NCBI GenBank assembly: GCA_043228905.1
Contig: JBHGNT010000006.1
Location: 16,802,001-16,866,000 of the forward strand
DNA length: 64,000 nucleotides
Reading direction: 5' to 3'
Origin: Azolla caroliniana
Lineage: Eukaryota > Polypodiophyta
The position numbers and the translations under genes were made by a program. The notes beneath the pieces are model-generated. The model was given only the letters and a program-made list of their open reading frames with translations, made no database searches and had not been told where the DNA came from. Positions 51,771 through 61,998 of this stretch are shown here, one piece after another. The first letter of the stretch is position 1; each line of letters begins with the position of its first letter.

Positions 51771-54115
51771 AGAACATGGTCTGTATGCAAAGCTGGAAAA
51801 ATGTAGTTTCGGGTGCAACCAAGTGGAATTTCTCGGCTACATCATTTCATCAAAAGGCATCTCCATGGACCCAGCTAAGGTCAAAACGGTGGTAGAATGG
51901 CAAACTCCGCGTTCGGTGCGGGATGTGCAATGCTTCCTAGGCTTTGCCAATTTTTACTAGAAGTTCATACAAGATTACTCAAAGATCGTTCTACCTCTCA
52001 CACAACTTACCAGGAAGGGACAACCGTTCATCTGGTCTGAAGAAACGGACATGGCTTTCGAGAGTCTTAAAAAGTCATTTACATCGGCTCCAATTCTAGC
52101 TCATGTCGATCCGGAAAAAGCATTCATTATCGAAGCTGACGCATCGGATTTTGCATTGGGGAGCATTCTGTCACAACAGGGGAATGATGAGAAGCTACAT
52201 CCTGTGGCTTTTCACTCACGCAAGTTTGACACCGCCGAAATTAACTACGAAATTCATGATAAGGAGCTATTGGCAATAGTGGATTCTTTTATGCAATGGA
52301 GGCATTTTCTGGAGGGATCCTCTCATCCAGTCACCGTATTTAGTGATCACAAGAATCTTGCCTACTTTCAGGATGCTTGCGTGTTGAATCGACATCAAGC
52401 TCGATGGGCCCACTTCCTCACGCGTTTCGACTTCAAAATTACATATCGTCCAGGGAAGCACCAAGGGAAGGCAGATGCATTATCACGACGTTCGTATCTA
52501 GCACCCCGTCCTGGCGAGCCAGCTTTCGATAACCAAAAACAAGTCATCTTGGGACCGGCACAACTACAAGCAACACATATCTTTGACATGCCCATGGATT
52601 CCCGCGTTATCGATACCATACGTGAAGACTTGAAGACAGATGCGTTTGCCCAAGCTATACTAGCACAAATTGATCCCTCTCGAGCGTCGTCTTCACAGTC
52701 GCAACCACCAGGTACGGACTATCGGCAATTCAAATACCATGATGGATTACTCTTCTTTAAAGAACTTTTGTATGTTCCTAATGGTTCTTGCCGCCTTCGA
52801 GTTGTTCAAAACTGCCATGACACATATACAATTGGGCATTTTGGTAGTACTAAAACATTACATTTAGTACAACGATCATTCTGGTGGCCCTGTATGCGAC
52901 AATTTGTCGAGGATTTTGTTCGGACTTGTGATACATGTTGCAGAGCGAAAATGCCAAGGCATCATCCATATGGTTTATTAGAACCATTACCAATTCCAAG
53001 CAAGCCGTGGCATTCCATTGCTCTAGACTTCATCACAGATCTTCCAGTCTCTAAGGGGTTCAATGCAATTCTAACGGTGGTTGATCGATACACGAAGATG
53101 GCTTATTTCTTGCCATGTACTAAGGAGATCTCCAGTGAAGACACTGCCGAAATTGTCATGCGTGAAGTATGTCGACATCATGGACTTCCCGATAGTATCA
53201 TCAGCGACCGTGGACCCCAGTTCGTGTCAAAATTCTGGAAGCACCTTTTTAACATGCTCAAGGTCTCTTGTAACCTCTCCTCCGGCTACCACCCACAAAC
53301 CGACGGCCAAGCTGAACGAACAAATCAAACGCTGGAGCAGTGTCTGCGGTGCTTTCTCAGTTATCATCAGGACGACTGGGCAGATATTCTCCACTTCGCC
53401 GAATTTGCCTATAGCAACTCTATCCACGCATCCACTAAAGTTACGCCATTTTATGCTTATACGGGATGTCACCCTCGGTGGAGTGTACTTGAAACCCCAA
53501 AGGTGTCCACAAATCCGTGCGCGGAGGATCGTTTGGAGCGGTTATGCAAGATACAAGCGGATTTATCTACTCATCTCCAGCAAGCTCAACAAACACACAA
53601 GGTCTACGCGGATCGTCATCGACTTCCATCCAGTTTTAATATTGGAGATCGGGTGTGGCTGCTACGATGACACATCAAGACTACTCGCCCATGTGAGAAT
53701 TTGGATTATCGGCGATTAGGTCCTTTCCGTATTATTGGACAGATTAATTATGTCGCTTTTCGTCTCGATCTACCTCCTCAACTTCGGATACATCCAGTGT
53801 TTCATAGTTCTCTCCTTGAACCCTACCATGAGAGCACCATCCCAGGACGTCTTATCCAACCTCCACCCCCGATCAAGCTTGAAGATGGGCCGGAGTACGA
53901 GGTTGCCGCCATCCTTGATTCCAAGATTGTTCGCAACAAGCTCTACTATCTAGTCGATTGGCTAGGCTATAGTCCCAGCGAACGTACTTGGGAACCGATC
54001 GATAATGTGACCAATGCTCGTGCTCTTCTTGAAGACTTCCATCGTCAATATCCACACAAATCGGGTCCTCAATCCAAGACGACTCGTGACACTCGTCGTT
54101 TTAAAGGGGGGATAG

Positions 54116-54539
54116 TGTAATGTTATGGCAAAACTCGAACCCATGACCTTAGGTTATATGGGTCAAGTTCTTGACCATTAGACCATCTATTGTAATACGT
54201 AGGATATTATTTTCATTTATATTTTATTAGAGGAAATTAGTGTATATTCCAGATTTCTCTGGAACATTCTAGAAGCTTCAGGATTACTCCTGAAAACACT
54301 ATAAAAGAGGGCACTAGGCATTATGTTAAACCAAATTGGTTCAACGCCAGTCTTAAGCCTTTTAGCCACCATTGTATATTCTCTTCATATAGTACATATC
54401 TTTCTTATCATCACTCTCTCTCTCTCTCTCTCTCCGTCTCGCTCACTCCTTCCTTCTCTCGAAGAAGTTCTACACCTCTCATAGTACTAATCCTTCGTTT
54501 AGTACTAATTCCTTCTCTGTCTCAGTACTGTTCCTGACA
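54116..54539 (+). repeat. RLG-3 3' LTR (424 bp)
   Basis: Follows the purine tract AAAGGGGGGATAG. Starts TGTAATGTTATGG, slightly different from the left LTR, with a shorter CT run. Confidence 0.92.
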
Positions 54540-54544
54540 CCATA

Positions 54545-54914
54545 ATCGTAATAGCCGATAAGGGTTTGGCCGAACACTTCCGGTCTTACCAACTCTTCTT
54601 CGGTTCAGGCCTGGTGGACCGGCCCCCACTTCATTCTTTTCCCAGTTCGCCTTCCTATCGGGTCGATTCCTAACTCTCTCCTTGTTGCCGCTCTCGGCCT
54701 CCCCTTTAGTCCTTTTGTATATACCTGTTCCAGGCCTCGCATCCTCCTCTTCGTTTTGGTCACCCGCCCTGCCACTGCCATCGTTTGTCAGTCTAGGTCT
54801 CATGCCAGCTCTCGGGCCGGATGTCAGAGTCTCTAGAGCCAGTGCGGGTAAGATCTTGGCACCGCCGCTCGTTATGTCCGTACCCACCTCCATCCGGACG
54901 TCATTGTTCGTGGC
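54545..54914 (-). other. RLG-N unit 2 internal region, third part
   Basis: Continues from 48899 and matches unit 1 near 32905-33280. Broken minus frames include RPRLTNDGSGRAGDQ. Ends with GTGGC, the target duplication of the next insertion. Confidence 0.7.
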
Positions 54915-54924
54915 TGTTGTACGT

Positions 54925-55581
54925 TGTCGGGATATTACGCAAGTGCGTGTGAAAATGAGGCGGGACCGCGGGGGTCTCGAACCAAAGAGCAAGCAAGGGA
55001 GGAGAAAGAGAGAGAACCGGCTACGCAGGACCGGGGATACGCAGGGACACGGCCCTTCAGCACGGAGAATGCGAACAGACACCGACACAGACAGATGCGA
55101 ATGACTAAATATGTGTATTAACAAAAATTGGCTAACACGACTACAACCCTCGATGGGGCACAGGTTGGTTACAACCGAACAGGCCGGCGAACAGATGCCG
55201 ATGCCTGTTCGCTTCGACGCACAAACGGGGTAGCAGGCCGGAGGTGCTGCCGGAAGCACTCGGCGTTCCTCGAAACAGCGCGAGCCTCCTCGGAACCCTG
55301 CACAGAAGCTATGGAGCTCGAGAAGGAAGGAAACACAGAGAGAGAGAGAGAGAAGCGTCCAGAAACAGTCCGGCAGCACTTCGTCCTCTCCGCGCGAGAT
55401 CCCTTCTCCTATTCTTCCTCTTCCTTTTATATCCCGTTAAGAGGCCGTTTGGCATTAACTGCATATCAACCGAATCTACCCACCTAGGATCCTCGTATGT
55501 ACTCTTGGCGCGCGTGTGTATAGAGCCGTTTCCCACGCCTTGTTCCTCCGATTCCTCTTGTGGGCGGTTTTCTTCACGACA
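54925..55581 (-). repeat. RLG-4 3' LTR (657 bp)
   Basis: TGTCGGGATATTACGC to TCTTCACGACA on the plus strand. A minus-strand TATA-like GATATAAAAGGAAG lies near 55418-55432. A purine tract (GGTTAGGTGGGGGCGGA) flanks it at 55582-55600. Open frames inside the LTR are repeated in the other LTR and are not genes. Confidence 0.93.
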
Positions 55582-55653
55582 TCCGCCCCCACCTAACCGC
55601 GCATCCACCGGTATGCGCCAAATTAAGTTGGCACGGAGGAAACCGGCCCGCCT

Positions 55654-58600
55654 TTACTCTTCGCCTGCCGGCCCTTCCTCGGCCTCGGATCGGTCGTCGC
55701 TGCTGTCTAGGAGAATTGGGTCGGGTTCGTCGTCGTGCCGCTTCTTGAAAGCTTTGATCCTCTTCCCGGCCACGGGTATCGCTATTCTCGTACCGTCGAG
55801 TTCTGCCAGATGATACGTCCCGTTGTCGTTGGCGCTCTGTACCGTGTACGGCCCGAACCATCTCTGTGCGAACTTCCGCGTTGCTCGGTGCTGGTTGTCG
55901 AGGCTGCTGTCGTAGACGAGCACCCAGTCACCTTCGTCGATTTTCTTCGGTCGTAGCCGGTGCGTTCGGTCGAACCGGGCTTTGTTCTTTGTCCTCGCCA
56001 CCCGGAGCTTCTCTGTAGCCAGTGCCACGTCCTCCGGTCTCCGCTCGAGCTGTCGTATACGCGCGGCCAACAACTCCTCCCGGCTCATCTCGTCCCTCCA
56101 GTCGACCGTTGCCCACGAGGAGATCGTCCGTTCAATCGGCATGATCGGCTTCTGGCCGAACATGAGCTCTGTCGGCATGTACCCGGTTACCGAACTGTGC
56201 GTGGTCCGGTCTGCCCACAAAGCATAAGGTAGGAGCCGCGGCCAGTCACCGATTCGGCCTCCGCATGCCCGAACCAACGCCTTGACGATCGGTCCGTGTC
56301 CGCGCTCCACCTTTCCATTCGCCTCCGGATTGTACGCAGTGGTGAGCGAGAGCTTGACCCCCAGCCGGTCGAACAGCTCCGCGGCTTCTTCGGCGTCCAA
56401 CTCCCCTCGGTCAGCCACGATCTTCCCGACGCACCCGTACCGGCATACCACGTCCTCGATCAGGAACCGACACACGGCCGCGGTCGTCTTGTTCTGAAGG
56501 GCTCGGCCTTCCACCTGGTTCGTCAGGTCTTCCCGCGCTAGGACCAGATACCGCATCTGTCCTACCCCCATCGGCATCGTCACCAGATCTACCATCCATT
56601 TGAAGTGGATAGTCGGAGGGTACGTAGGGCGAAGCCCGTCCCGGTGTCGGACTATCGAGTGCATCTGACAACTCTCGCAAGTCGACACGAACCGATGCAC
56701 GTCCCGGTACAATCCCGGCCACCAGTACTTCCCCTTCAGCTTTTCAAATGTCGCCCACGTTCCACGGTGTCCAGCCCAAGGGCTGTCGTGGTGGGCCGCC
56801 AGTAGCTCCTCCTGTTCTTCCTTCATTGCCACCACCCGGAGCGGGACGCCGTTCCTCTTCTTCGGGTGCTTCCACAAATGCCCATCTCGGAGAAAGAATC
56901 GATATGCTCTCTTCCGGATCCGGTTGGCCTCGTCCTTCGTCCATGACGCATCGGGCGTCATTGTCTTCAAAAACCCGCCGATCTGCAGCCACTCCCCGTC
57001 GTACTTGCTCGCGTCGAACTCGTTAAGCGCCGGAGTGCTCATCCCGTCGGTCGTTATGTATGCCGCCTCGAAGAAATCCACGCCGACTTCTTCGTCTTCC
57101 GAAACCATGCCGCCCTCGTCGTCGAACCTCGCCCTCGAAAGCATGTCGGCCATGGCGTTGTCTTTCCCGGAAATGTGTCGTATTTCCGGGTCCAGGGACT
57201 TGACGTACGCTATCCACCTGAGCATCGCCAGGTCCGGGGTCGCGCATCCGGAAACCATACCGAGAATCGGCAGGCAATCCGTCTCGATGATCACTTCTGT
57301 CCCTATCAGGTAATCTTTGTCGGCCTTAACCGCCGAAACAATACCCCAGAGTTCGCGTTTAACCTGGGCGTATCCTCGCTGTCGTTCACTGAGGACTTTC
57401 GCGCCGAATCGGATCGGAAACCGATTGCCGTCCTCGTCTTCCTGGTTCACGACCCATCCGATCCCGGTCGGACTGGTATCCACCGTTATGAATACCGGGG
57501 TGCCCTTCCCGTATACCGCCTTCCGGAGTGCCGGTGCCGCTGCAAGGGCCTCTTTCAGCTTCCGGACCGATTCCGCGTGCTCGTCTAGCCATTCGAACCT
57601 TCGCCCCTTTTTCAGCAACCCGTACAGTGGCTCCGCGACGTGTGCGTAATGCGGGATCCATATGTGGTAGAACGCACATGCCCCCAGGAATCTCCGTACT
57701 TCCGTGACCGAGCTGCAGTCGGGCTTCATCGCGGAGATGGCTTCTACCTTTGCCGGAGACGGTTTCCGGCCATATGGTCCGCACAGGTGTCCGACCACCA
57801 TGATTTCTGACTGCCCGAAGGCCGACTTCTCCCCGGAGAAGGTGAGTCTCGCATCCTCTAGCCTTTGCAGCACCTTCTCGCAGTCGTCGATGTGCGTCGC
57901 CACGAATCGCCGGCATCCGTCCGGCCCGATCGTCTCGTCCCTTTCTTCCACCGGGCATCCCTTGATCGGGATGTCGTCCAGAAACGGCATGGTGATGTCC
58001 GGGATACAGTCCCTCAGAACCTTGTTCATCGCATTCACCATGTGGGCCACCGAGTTGGTCCCGCCTTGCGGCAGTGTACACATCCGAACTAGGCCGAGGG
58101 GAGTTCGCATCGTCGTAATGTCTCTGCTCTCCACGGCTAGCTGGAACTGGTCGTACCCTGAGTATAGATCCCCGACCGAGTAAATTGACCTTCCGGCGAA
58201 GGCCTCCGCGAACTCGTCTATGGTCGGTCCGATCCCTGCGTTCCGAATGGTCACTCGATTGACCGGCTGCAGGTCCTGGATGAAGCGCAACGAACCGTTT
58301 TTCTTCGGTACGGTAAACCATCGATTCGAATATGGGGCGCTCGACGGCTCGAGAATTCCCATATCAACTTTCTGCCTCAGCAGCTCCATCAACTTCGGGA
58401 TGTGAGCTCTCGGAACCGGGATTGGCTTGAGATTCCATGGTACATGCGGCACCGTGAATATCACCATCGGCTCCACGATCGTCGGGTCAACGCACCCGAT
58501 TTCCTCCGGCGAGAATGCGAAGGCTTTCCCGTGCCTTCCGAGCATTCTCCGAAACCGGTCTTCCTCCGCCGGCAGTAGGAACCCGCCCCCACCGATTTTG

Positions 58601-59079
58601 AGCTCTCGGAGCGTCTCGTCGGTGAAGGTGTGTCCTATGCAGGCCGGATCTCGTAGACTAGGGTCCGATGCAACCCCTTTGATTCTCGACGCGCTGTCCT
58701 CCGGCAGGGGTGCCGCGACTGGCCTTACCTTCCGGTCCACAGTCTTGTACTTGGTGCTTACGTGGGCCGTCCGAACTGACTCGAGCCCTCGACCGAAGTC
58801 CGCGATGACTCCGTACATCTCCTCGGAACACACCGGTATCGTCCGGTCTTCGTTAAGGCCTTCTTCGACTACCTTTCCCAGCATTCCCAAGGTGTCGTCG
58901 AACGAGACCGCCTCCACGGCTCCGTTGATTTCCTCATCCGGGCTGAGAACTCCGCACGCTCGAAGTCTCCCCTCCGCCTTCGTCTTCTCTCGGCCGCCGA
59001 CGCCGACTATCGTACACGCTCCGCTGCCGGAGAACAAAAATTCCCTACCTACGGTACAAGTTTTCTTCGGTTTTATCAT
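55654..59079 (-). CDS. RLG-4 Pol (RT, RNase H, integrase), intact
   Basis: 1141 residues from ATG 59079. A linker of about 200 residues precedes RT, whose catalytic residues are in YSVGDLYSGYD (D304) and MPFLDDIPIKG (FLDD 366-369). RNase H (ITVDTSPTGIGWVVN, RELWGIVSAVKAD, ETDCLPILG, HISGKDNAMADMLS) covers about 535-660. Integrase has an HHCC region (HHDSPWAGHRG, CESCQMH) and the triad MVDLVTMP, VADRGELDAEEA, NGKVERGHG. No chromodomain is present; the end is acidic. PFLDDIPIKG with FGAKVLSERQR is unlike common flowering-plant gypsy families. It resembles sequences I associate with fungi and early land plants, which is from memory and unchecked. Confidence 0.94.
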   Translation of the reverse strand: MIKPKKTCTVGREFLFSGSGACTIVGVGGREKTKAEGRLRACGVLSPDEEINGAVEAVSFDDTLGMLGKVVEEGLNEDRTIPVCSEEMYGVIADFGRGLESVRTAHVSTKYKTVDRKVRPVAAPLPEDSASRIKGVASDPSLRDPACIGHTFTDETLRELKIGGGGFLLPAEEDRFRRMLGRHGKAFAFSPEEIGCVDPTIVEPMVIFTVPHVPWNLKPIPVPRAHIPKLMELLRQKVDMGILEPSSAPYSNRWFTVPKKNGSLRFIQDLQPVNRVTIRNAGIGPTIDEFAEAFAGRSIYSVGDLYSGYDQFQLAVESRDITTMRTPLGLVRMCTLPQGGTNSVAHMVNAMNKVLRDCIPDITMPFLDDIPIKGCPVEERDETIGPDGCRRFVATHIDDCEKVLQRLEDARLTFSGEKSAFGQSEIMVVGHLCGPYGRKPSPAKVEAISAMKPDCSSVTEVRRFLGACAFYHIWIPHYAHVAEPLYGLLKKGRRFEWLDEHAESVRKLKEALAAAPALRKAVYGKGTPVFITVDTSPTGIGWVVNQEDEDGNRFPIRFGAKVLSERQRGYAQVKRELWGIVSAVKADKDYLIGTEVIIETDCLPILGMVSGCATPDLAMLRWIAYVKSLDPEIRHISGKDNAMADMLSRARFDDEGGMVSEDEEVGVDFFEAAYITTDGMSTPALNEFDASKYDGEWLQIGGFLKTMTPDASWTKDEANRIRKRAYRFFLRDGHLWKHPKKRNGVPLRVVAMKEEQEELLAAHHDSPWAGHRGTWATFEKLKGKYWWPGLYRDVHRFVSTCESCQMHSIVRHRDGLRPTYPPTIHFKWMVDLVTMPMGVGQMRYLVLAREDLTNQVEGRALQNKTTAAVCRFLIEDVVCRYGCVGKIVADRGELDAEEAAELFDRLGVKLSLTTAYNPEANGKVERGHGPIVKALVRACGGRIGDWPRLLPYALWADRTTHSSVTGYMPTELMFGQKPIMPIERTISSWATVDWRDEMSREELLAARIRQLERRPEDVALATEKLRVARTKNKARFDRTHRLRPKKIDEGDWVLVYDSSLDNQHRATRKFAQRWFGPYTVQSANDNGTYHLAELDGTRIAIPVAGKRIKAFKKRHDDEPDPILLDSSDDRSEAEEGPAGEE

Positions 59080-59141
59080 ACAGGTGTGGGGTTTTCCCGG
59101 GGTGTCCGGACTGTCGCGGCCCCACGCCTTGGCAGCCCTCT

Positions 59142-61268
59142 CTAAAAATCCTCTCGGTTATCGGAACCGAGGGAGTTGCGGTTACGCTCGTGGTTCGGCC
59201 TGACCGTCAAAAACTGGACCGAATGGCGCCCGTCCTGGCTCTTGACCCGCGCATAGGCCGAACCGTTGTCCAGCACCTTGGTCTCCATTCGAGCCGCCGT
59301 GATGTACGGTTCTCCCAGTATGACGGGGTGCGATGACGACTCCTGCACGAAGAAGTGCTGGTCTATCTCGACATCGCCGATCTTGACCCGTACATTCGGG
59401 CAGGCCCCGTGAAGTTCCTCGGTGGCGCGCGTTGCTGCCCTTATTTTCCACCCGTGCTTGGTGTTGATCGGCCATTTGCCCTTCTTATAGAAGTCCATGG
59501 ACATCAAATTGATCTCCGATCCGTGGTCCACCAAAGCTATCACCGGTTCCTGGACATCGCCGATCTTCACCGGGGTTTCCGTGGTCGCTCGGGCCCAGTG
59601 TGGTCTCGAATAGTGGCTTTCCGCCCACTCGTCTCCCAGCGCCATGTCGTCTAGGTGCGTCGTCCGCACTTCCACCGGTCTTTCCGGTTCTGTCTCCGTC
59701 GACAGCCTCTTCCGTTTCACCAAGTCCACGATGGAGTCGTGGAACTCCTTCTTGGCGATTCCCAGCACCTCCCGTAACGACAGCTCCACCTTGCTGTCGA
59801 GGATCCGTTCCTCCAGGACCTTTCGTAAGTCCGTGGTTCTTTCTATCTCCGTCCCCAGACGGTACCCGCCCTTCTGGGGTTTATCTCGCGTACCGGCCCC
59901 GCCGGCTTCGTCCCGTCGCGGCCCGGACCGGGTCTCGTATCGTTGTGAGGGCCCGGTCGTCCCGGGTTTCCCCACCCGCTTCTCTTCTACCAGAGCCTCG
60001 TAGTTCCGGCAAGCGGCTTCCATGAAGCCCGTCTTCTCCTCGACCGGGTCGCTCCACCCGGTCATCTCCCGTACCCGTTTCTCCGCACGGTCCGATTCCT
60101 CCCTTTTAAGCCCTGCACCGGCAAGGCCTCCCAGCATCGTCGGCCAGAATCCGGCTTCGCTTTCACTTCGGGCCTCGCCACCCCCGACTCGAATGCCGGC
60201 TGACGCCGAGTAGTGGACGGTTTCCGCGTGTCGGGCCGCCGCCTCTTCCATCAACCTTTTCATACCACCCTTTCCGTCGTTTCGGCTCAGGGCCCTTCGG
60301 GTGTCGCTGGCATGCACCCGTCCTTCCCACAGGTACACCACCCTGTTCCTCAGCGCCTCCGCGAAGTCGTCGCAGTCCTTCCGAATGTGGCCGACTTCAT
60401 CGCACCACATGCACCTGTTTCCTGCCGCCGGCCGTCGGTCACGAGCCGGTTCGCCTCCTTCCCTTCGGGCCTGCGCGATTTGGAGGTCCTTTATCGCCTT
60501 CGTCAATTCCTCCAGCGCCGCTCCTCCGGTTGAGCCTGTGACTACGCCGGTCGAAGCCGAACCGGTTTCCAACCACTCTCCGGTCCCTTCCTTTCGCACC
60601 CGTGGCGCTGGTTCGAACTTCCTTGCTGCGACCGAGCCCGACCCGGTCGCACCGTCATCCGCCCATTCTCGCCGTTTGTCGAAACGGCCACAGACCTTCC
60701 TGACAGCCGCCCAGTCGGTAGTGAGCCCGTCTTCGGTTTCTAGCAGGGCGCCCACGTGACTCCGATCCCTCTCGTCAACCGATTTGACGAACAGCAGGAC
60801 CCGGCTTGTATCCAGGACCATCCTGTCAAGCGCCGAAAGGCGTGCGAAGTTCTCCTCGAACTCCCGGAGGAGTGCCGAAGCGTTTCTTCCCTTTCCCGGG
60901 GACTCCACCCATTCCATGAACCTTCGCTTCGAAAGCCGGAGCGCGTCGTCCAGCCCGTATTTCTCTAGGAGCCGACCTTCGAACTCCTCCCAGGTACGGC
61001 TCTCCGTCCGTACCTCGAGCACCTCCGCATGGATGCTCGGCATCGCTACTCGGGGAAATCCGGCCAGACGCCTTTCTTCCGGAATGTCCCGCATCAGCAT
61101 CTCTGCACCGTAGGACGCCAAATACTTCGTGGCATCCTTCCCATCGAACCGGCCGATCGTGCCGACGACCGCCTCAATAGCTCTGTCGAGGGCACCGGTG
61201 CTCTCGCGCGCGTTTACAATCCGATCCACGGCCGAAGCCATGGCCTCTGCGAGATCCGACCCCCTCAT
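59142..61268 (-). CDS. RLG-4 Gag-protease, intact
   Basis: About 708 residues from ATG 61268; a longer reading would need a GTG start at 61295 within the primer-site region. A helical capsid core lies in the first 200 residues (WEEFEGRLLEKYG, RFMEWVESPGKGRNAS). The zinc knuckle CMWCDEVGHIRKDC is at 286-299. A long charged linker follows, then an aspartic protease with ALVDHGSEINLM (Asp near 581), DHG instead of the usual DSG or DTG. Pol starts 62 bp after the stop in another frame, so Pol needs re-initiation, bypass or a spliced RNA. Upstream parts match the RLG-N Gag remnant. Confidence 0.9.
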   Translation of the reverse strand: MRGSDLAEAMASAVDRIVNARESTGALDRAIEAVVGTIGRFDGKDATKYLASYGAEMLMRDIPEERRLAGFPRVAMPSIHAEVLEVRTESRTWEEFEGRLLEKYGLDDALRLSKRRFMEWVESPGKGRNASALLREFEENFARLSALDRMVLDTSRVLLFVKSVDERDRSHVGALLETEDGLTTDWAAVRKVCGRFDKRREWADDGATGSGSVAARKFEPAPRVRKEGTGEWLETGSASTGVVTGSTGGAALEELTKAIKDLQIAQARREGGEPARDRRPAAGNRCMWCDEVGHIRKDCDDFAEALRNRVVYLWEGRVHASDTRRALSRNDGKGGMKRLMEEAAARHAETVHYSASAGIRVGGGEARSESEAGFWPTMLGGLAGAGLKREESDRAEKRVREMTGWSDPVEEKTGFMEAACRNYEALVEEKRVGKPGTTGPSQRYETRSGPRRDEAGGAGTRDKPQKGGYRLGTEIERTTDLRKVLEERILDSKVELSLREVLGIAKKEFHDSIVDLVKRKRLSTETEPERPVEVRTTHLDDMALGDEWAESHYSRPHWARATTETPVKIGDVQEPVIALVDHGSEINLMSMDFYKKGKWPINTKHGWKIRAATRATEELHGACPNVRVKIGDVEIDQHFFVQESSSHPVILGEPYITAARMETKVLDNGSAYARVKSQDGRHSVQFLTVRPNHERNRNSLGSDNREDF

Positions 61269-61290
61269 CTTCTGCTCTTCTGCCGCCTCT

Positions 61291-61312
61291 TTCACGTCGG
61301 GTTCACCAAATA
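61291..61312 (-). promoter_or_regulatory. RLG-4 primer-binding site
   Basis: The minus strand reads TATTTGGTGAACCCGACGTG directly after the LTR, with the TGG expected for pairing to a tRNA CCA end. The tRNA is not identified. RLG-N has nearly the same site. Confidence 0.7.
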
Positions 61313-61969
61313 TGTCGGGATATTACGCAAGTGCGTGTGAAAATGAGGCGGGACCGCGGGGGTCTCGAACCAAAGAGCAAGCAAGGGAGGAGAAAGAGAG
61401 AGAACCGGCTACGCAGGACCGGGGATACGCAGGGACACGGCCCTTCAGCACGGAGAATGCGAACAGACACCGACACAGACAGATGCGAATGACTAAATAT
61501 GTGTATTAACAAAAATTGGCTAACACGACTACAACCCTCGATGGGGCACAGGTTGGTTACAACCGAACAGGCCGGCGAACAGATGCCGATGCCTGTTCGC
61601 TTCGACGCACAAACGGGGTAGCAGGCCGGAGGTGCTGCCGGAAGCACTCGGCGTTCCTCGAAACAGCGCGAGCCTCCTCGGAACCCTGCACAGAAGCTAT
61701 GGAGCTCGAGAAGGAAGGAAACACAGAGAGAGAGAGAGAGAAGCGTCCAGAAACAGTCCGGCAGCACTTCGTCCTCTCCGCGCGAGATCCCTTCTCCTAT
61801 TCTTCCTCTTCCTTTTATATCCCGTTAAGAGGCCGTTTGGCATTAACTGCATATCAACCGAATCTACCCACCTAGGATCCTCGTATGTACTCTTGGCGCG
61901 CGTGTGTATAGAGCCGTTTCCCACGCCTTGTTCCTCCGATTCCTCTTGTGGGCGGTTTTCTTCACGACA
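61313..61969 (-). repeat. RLG-4 5' LTR (657 bp)
   Basis: Same length as the left LTR and identical wherever I compared. The minus sense near its end has GGTTCGAGACCCCCG, a B-box-like string. Confidence 0.93.
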
Positions 61970-61973
61970 ACGT

Positions 61974-61998
61974 TTTAGGGTTAGGGTTAGGGTTAAGG
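61974..61998. repeat. Short telomere-like repeat in the split solo LTR
   Basis: TTTAGGG, two TTAGGG and a TTAAGG in a row. Too short to be a telomere relic with confidence. Confidence 0.6.

Larger units (their letters stand above)
50530..54120 (+). pseudogene. RLG-3 Pol with chromodomain, several stops and lost RT active site
   Basis: Protease LLNSGANSCFMD, with Asp replaced by Asn. TGA at about 51244 (Trp). RT as far as [14 protein letters not shown], after which the catalytic YLDD segment is replaced by scrambled sequence (51688-51768). TAG near 51958, then a long frame 52051-53670 with RNase H, integrase (HHCC; DFITDLP, SDRGPQF, DGQAERTNQ), TGA at 53668. The GPY/F module and canonical chromodomain (YEVAAILDSKIV, YYLVDWLGY, RTWEPIDNV) end at 54120. 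Not functional. Confidence 0.9.
48900..54539 (+). mobile_element. RLG-3, Tf1/sushi-like chromovirus, decayed relative of RLG-2
   Basis: LTRs at 48900-49337 and 54116-54539, target duplication CCATA (48895-48899, 54540-54544). It has the same layout as RLG-2: gag, a GTTAAAC frameshift site, pol with chromodomain, a self-priming site and antisense tRNA-like boxes. Its LTRs differ more from each other than those of RLG-2 do, and gag and pol carry several stops, so it is older. Confidence 0.92.
54925..61969 (-). mobile_element. RLG-4, apparently intact Ty3/gypsy of a divergent lineage
   Basis: Two 657-bp LTRs with no difference noticed, a primer site, a gag-protease frame and a 1141-codon pol frame, both uninterrupted. 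The target duplication is 4 bp, ACGT (54921-54924, 61970-61973). It shares LTR ends and primer site with RLG-N. It is the most likely autonomous gypsy here. Confidence 0.93.

Noticed and set aside
54522-55379. A 285-codon minus-strand frame
   Set aside because: It spans RLG-3 LTR end, RLG-N debris and the RLG-4 LTR, three unrelated pieces.
55128-55487. A 119-codon frame, repeated identically at 61516-61875
   Set aside because: Both lie inside the two matching RLG-4 LTRs, so the duplication reflects the LTRs and not a gene.
61269-61295. GTG at 61293-61295 as the Gag start of RLG-4
   Set aside because: It overlaps the primer-binding region and eukaryotic translation favours the ATG at 61268.
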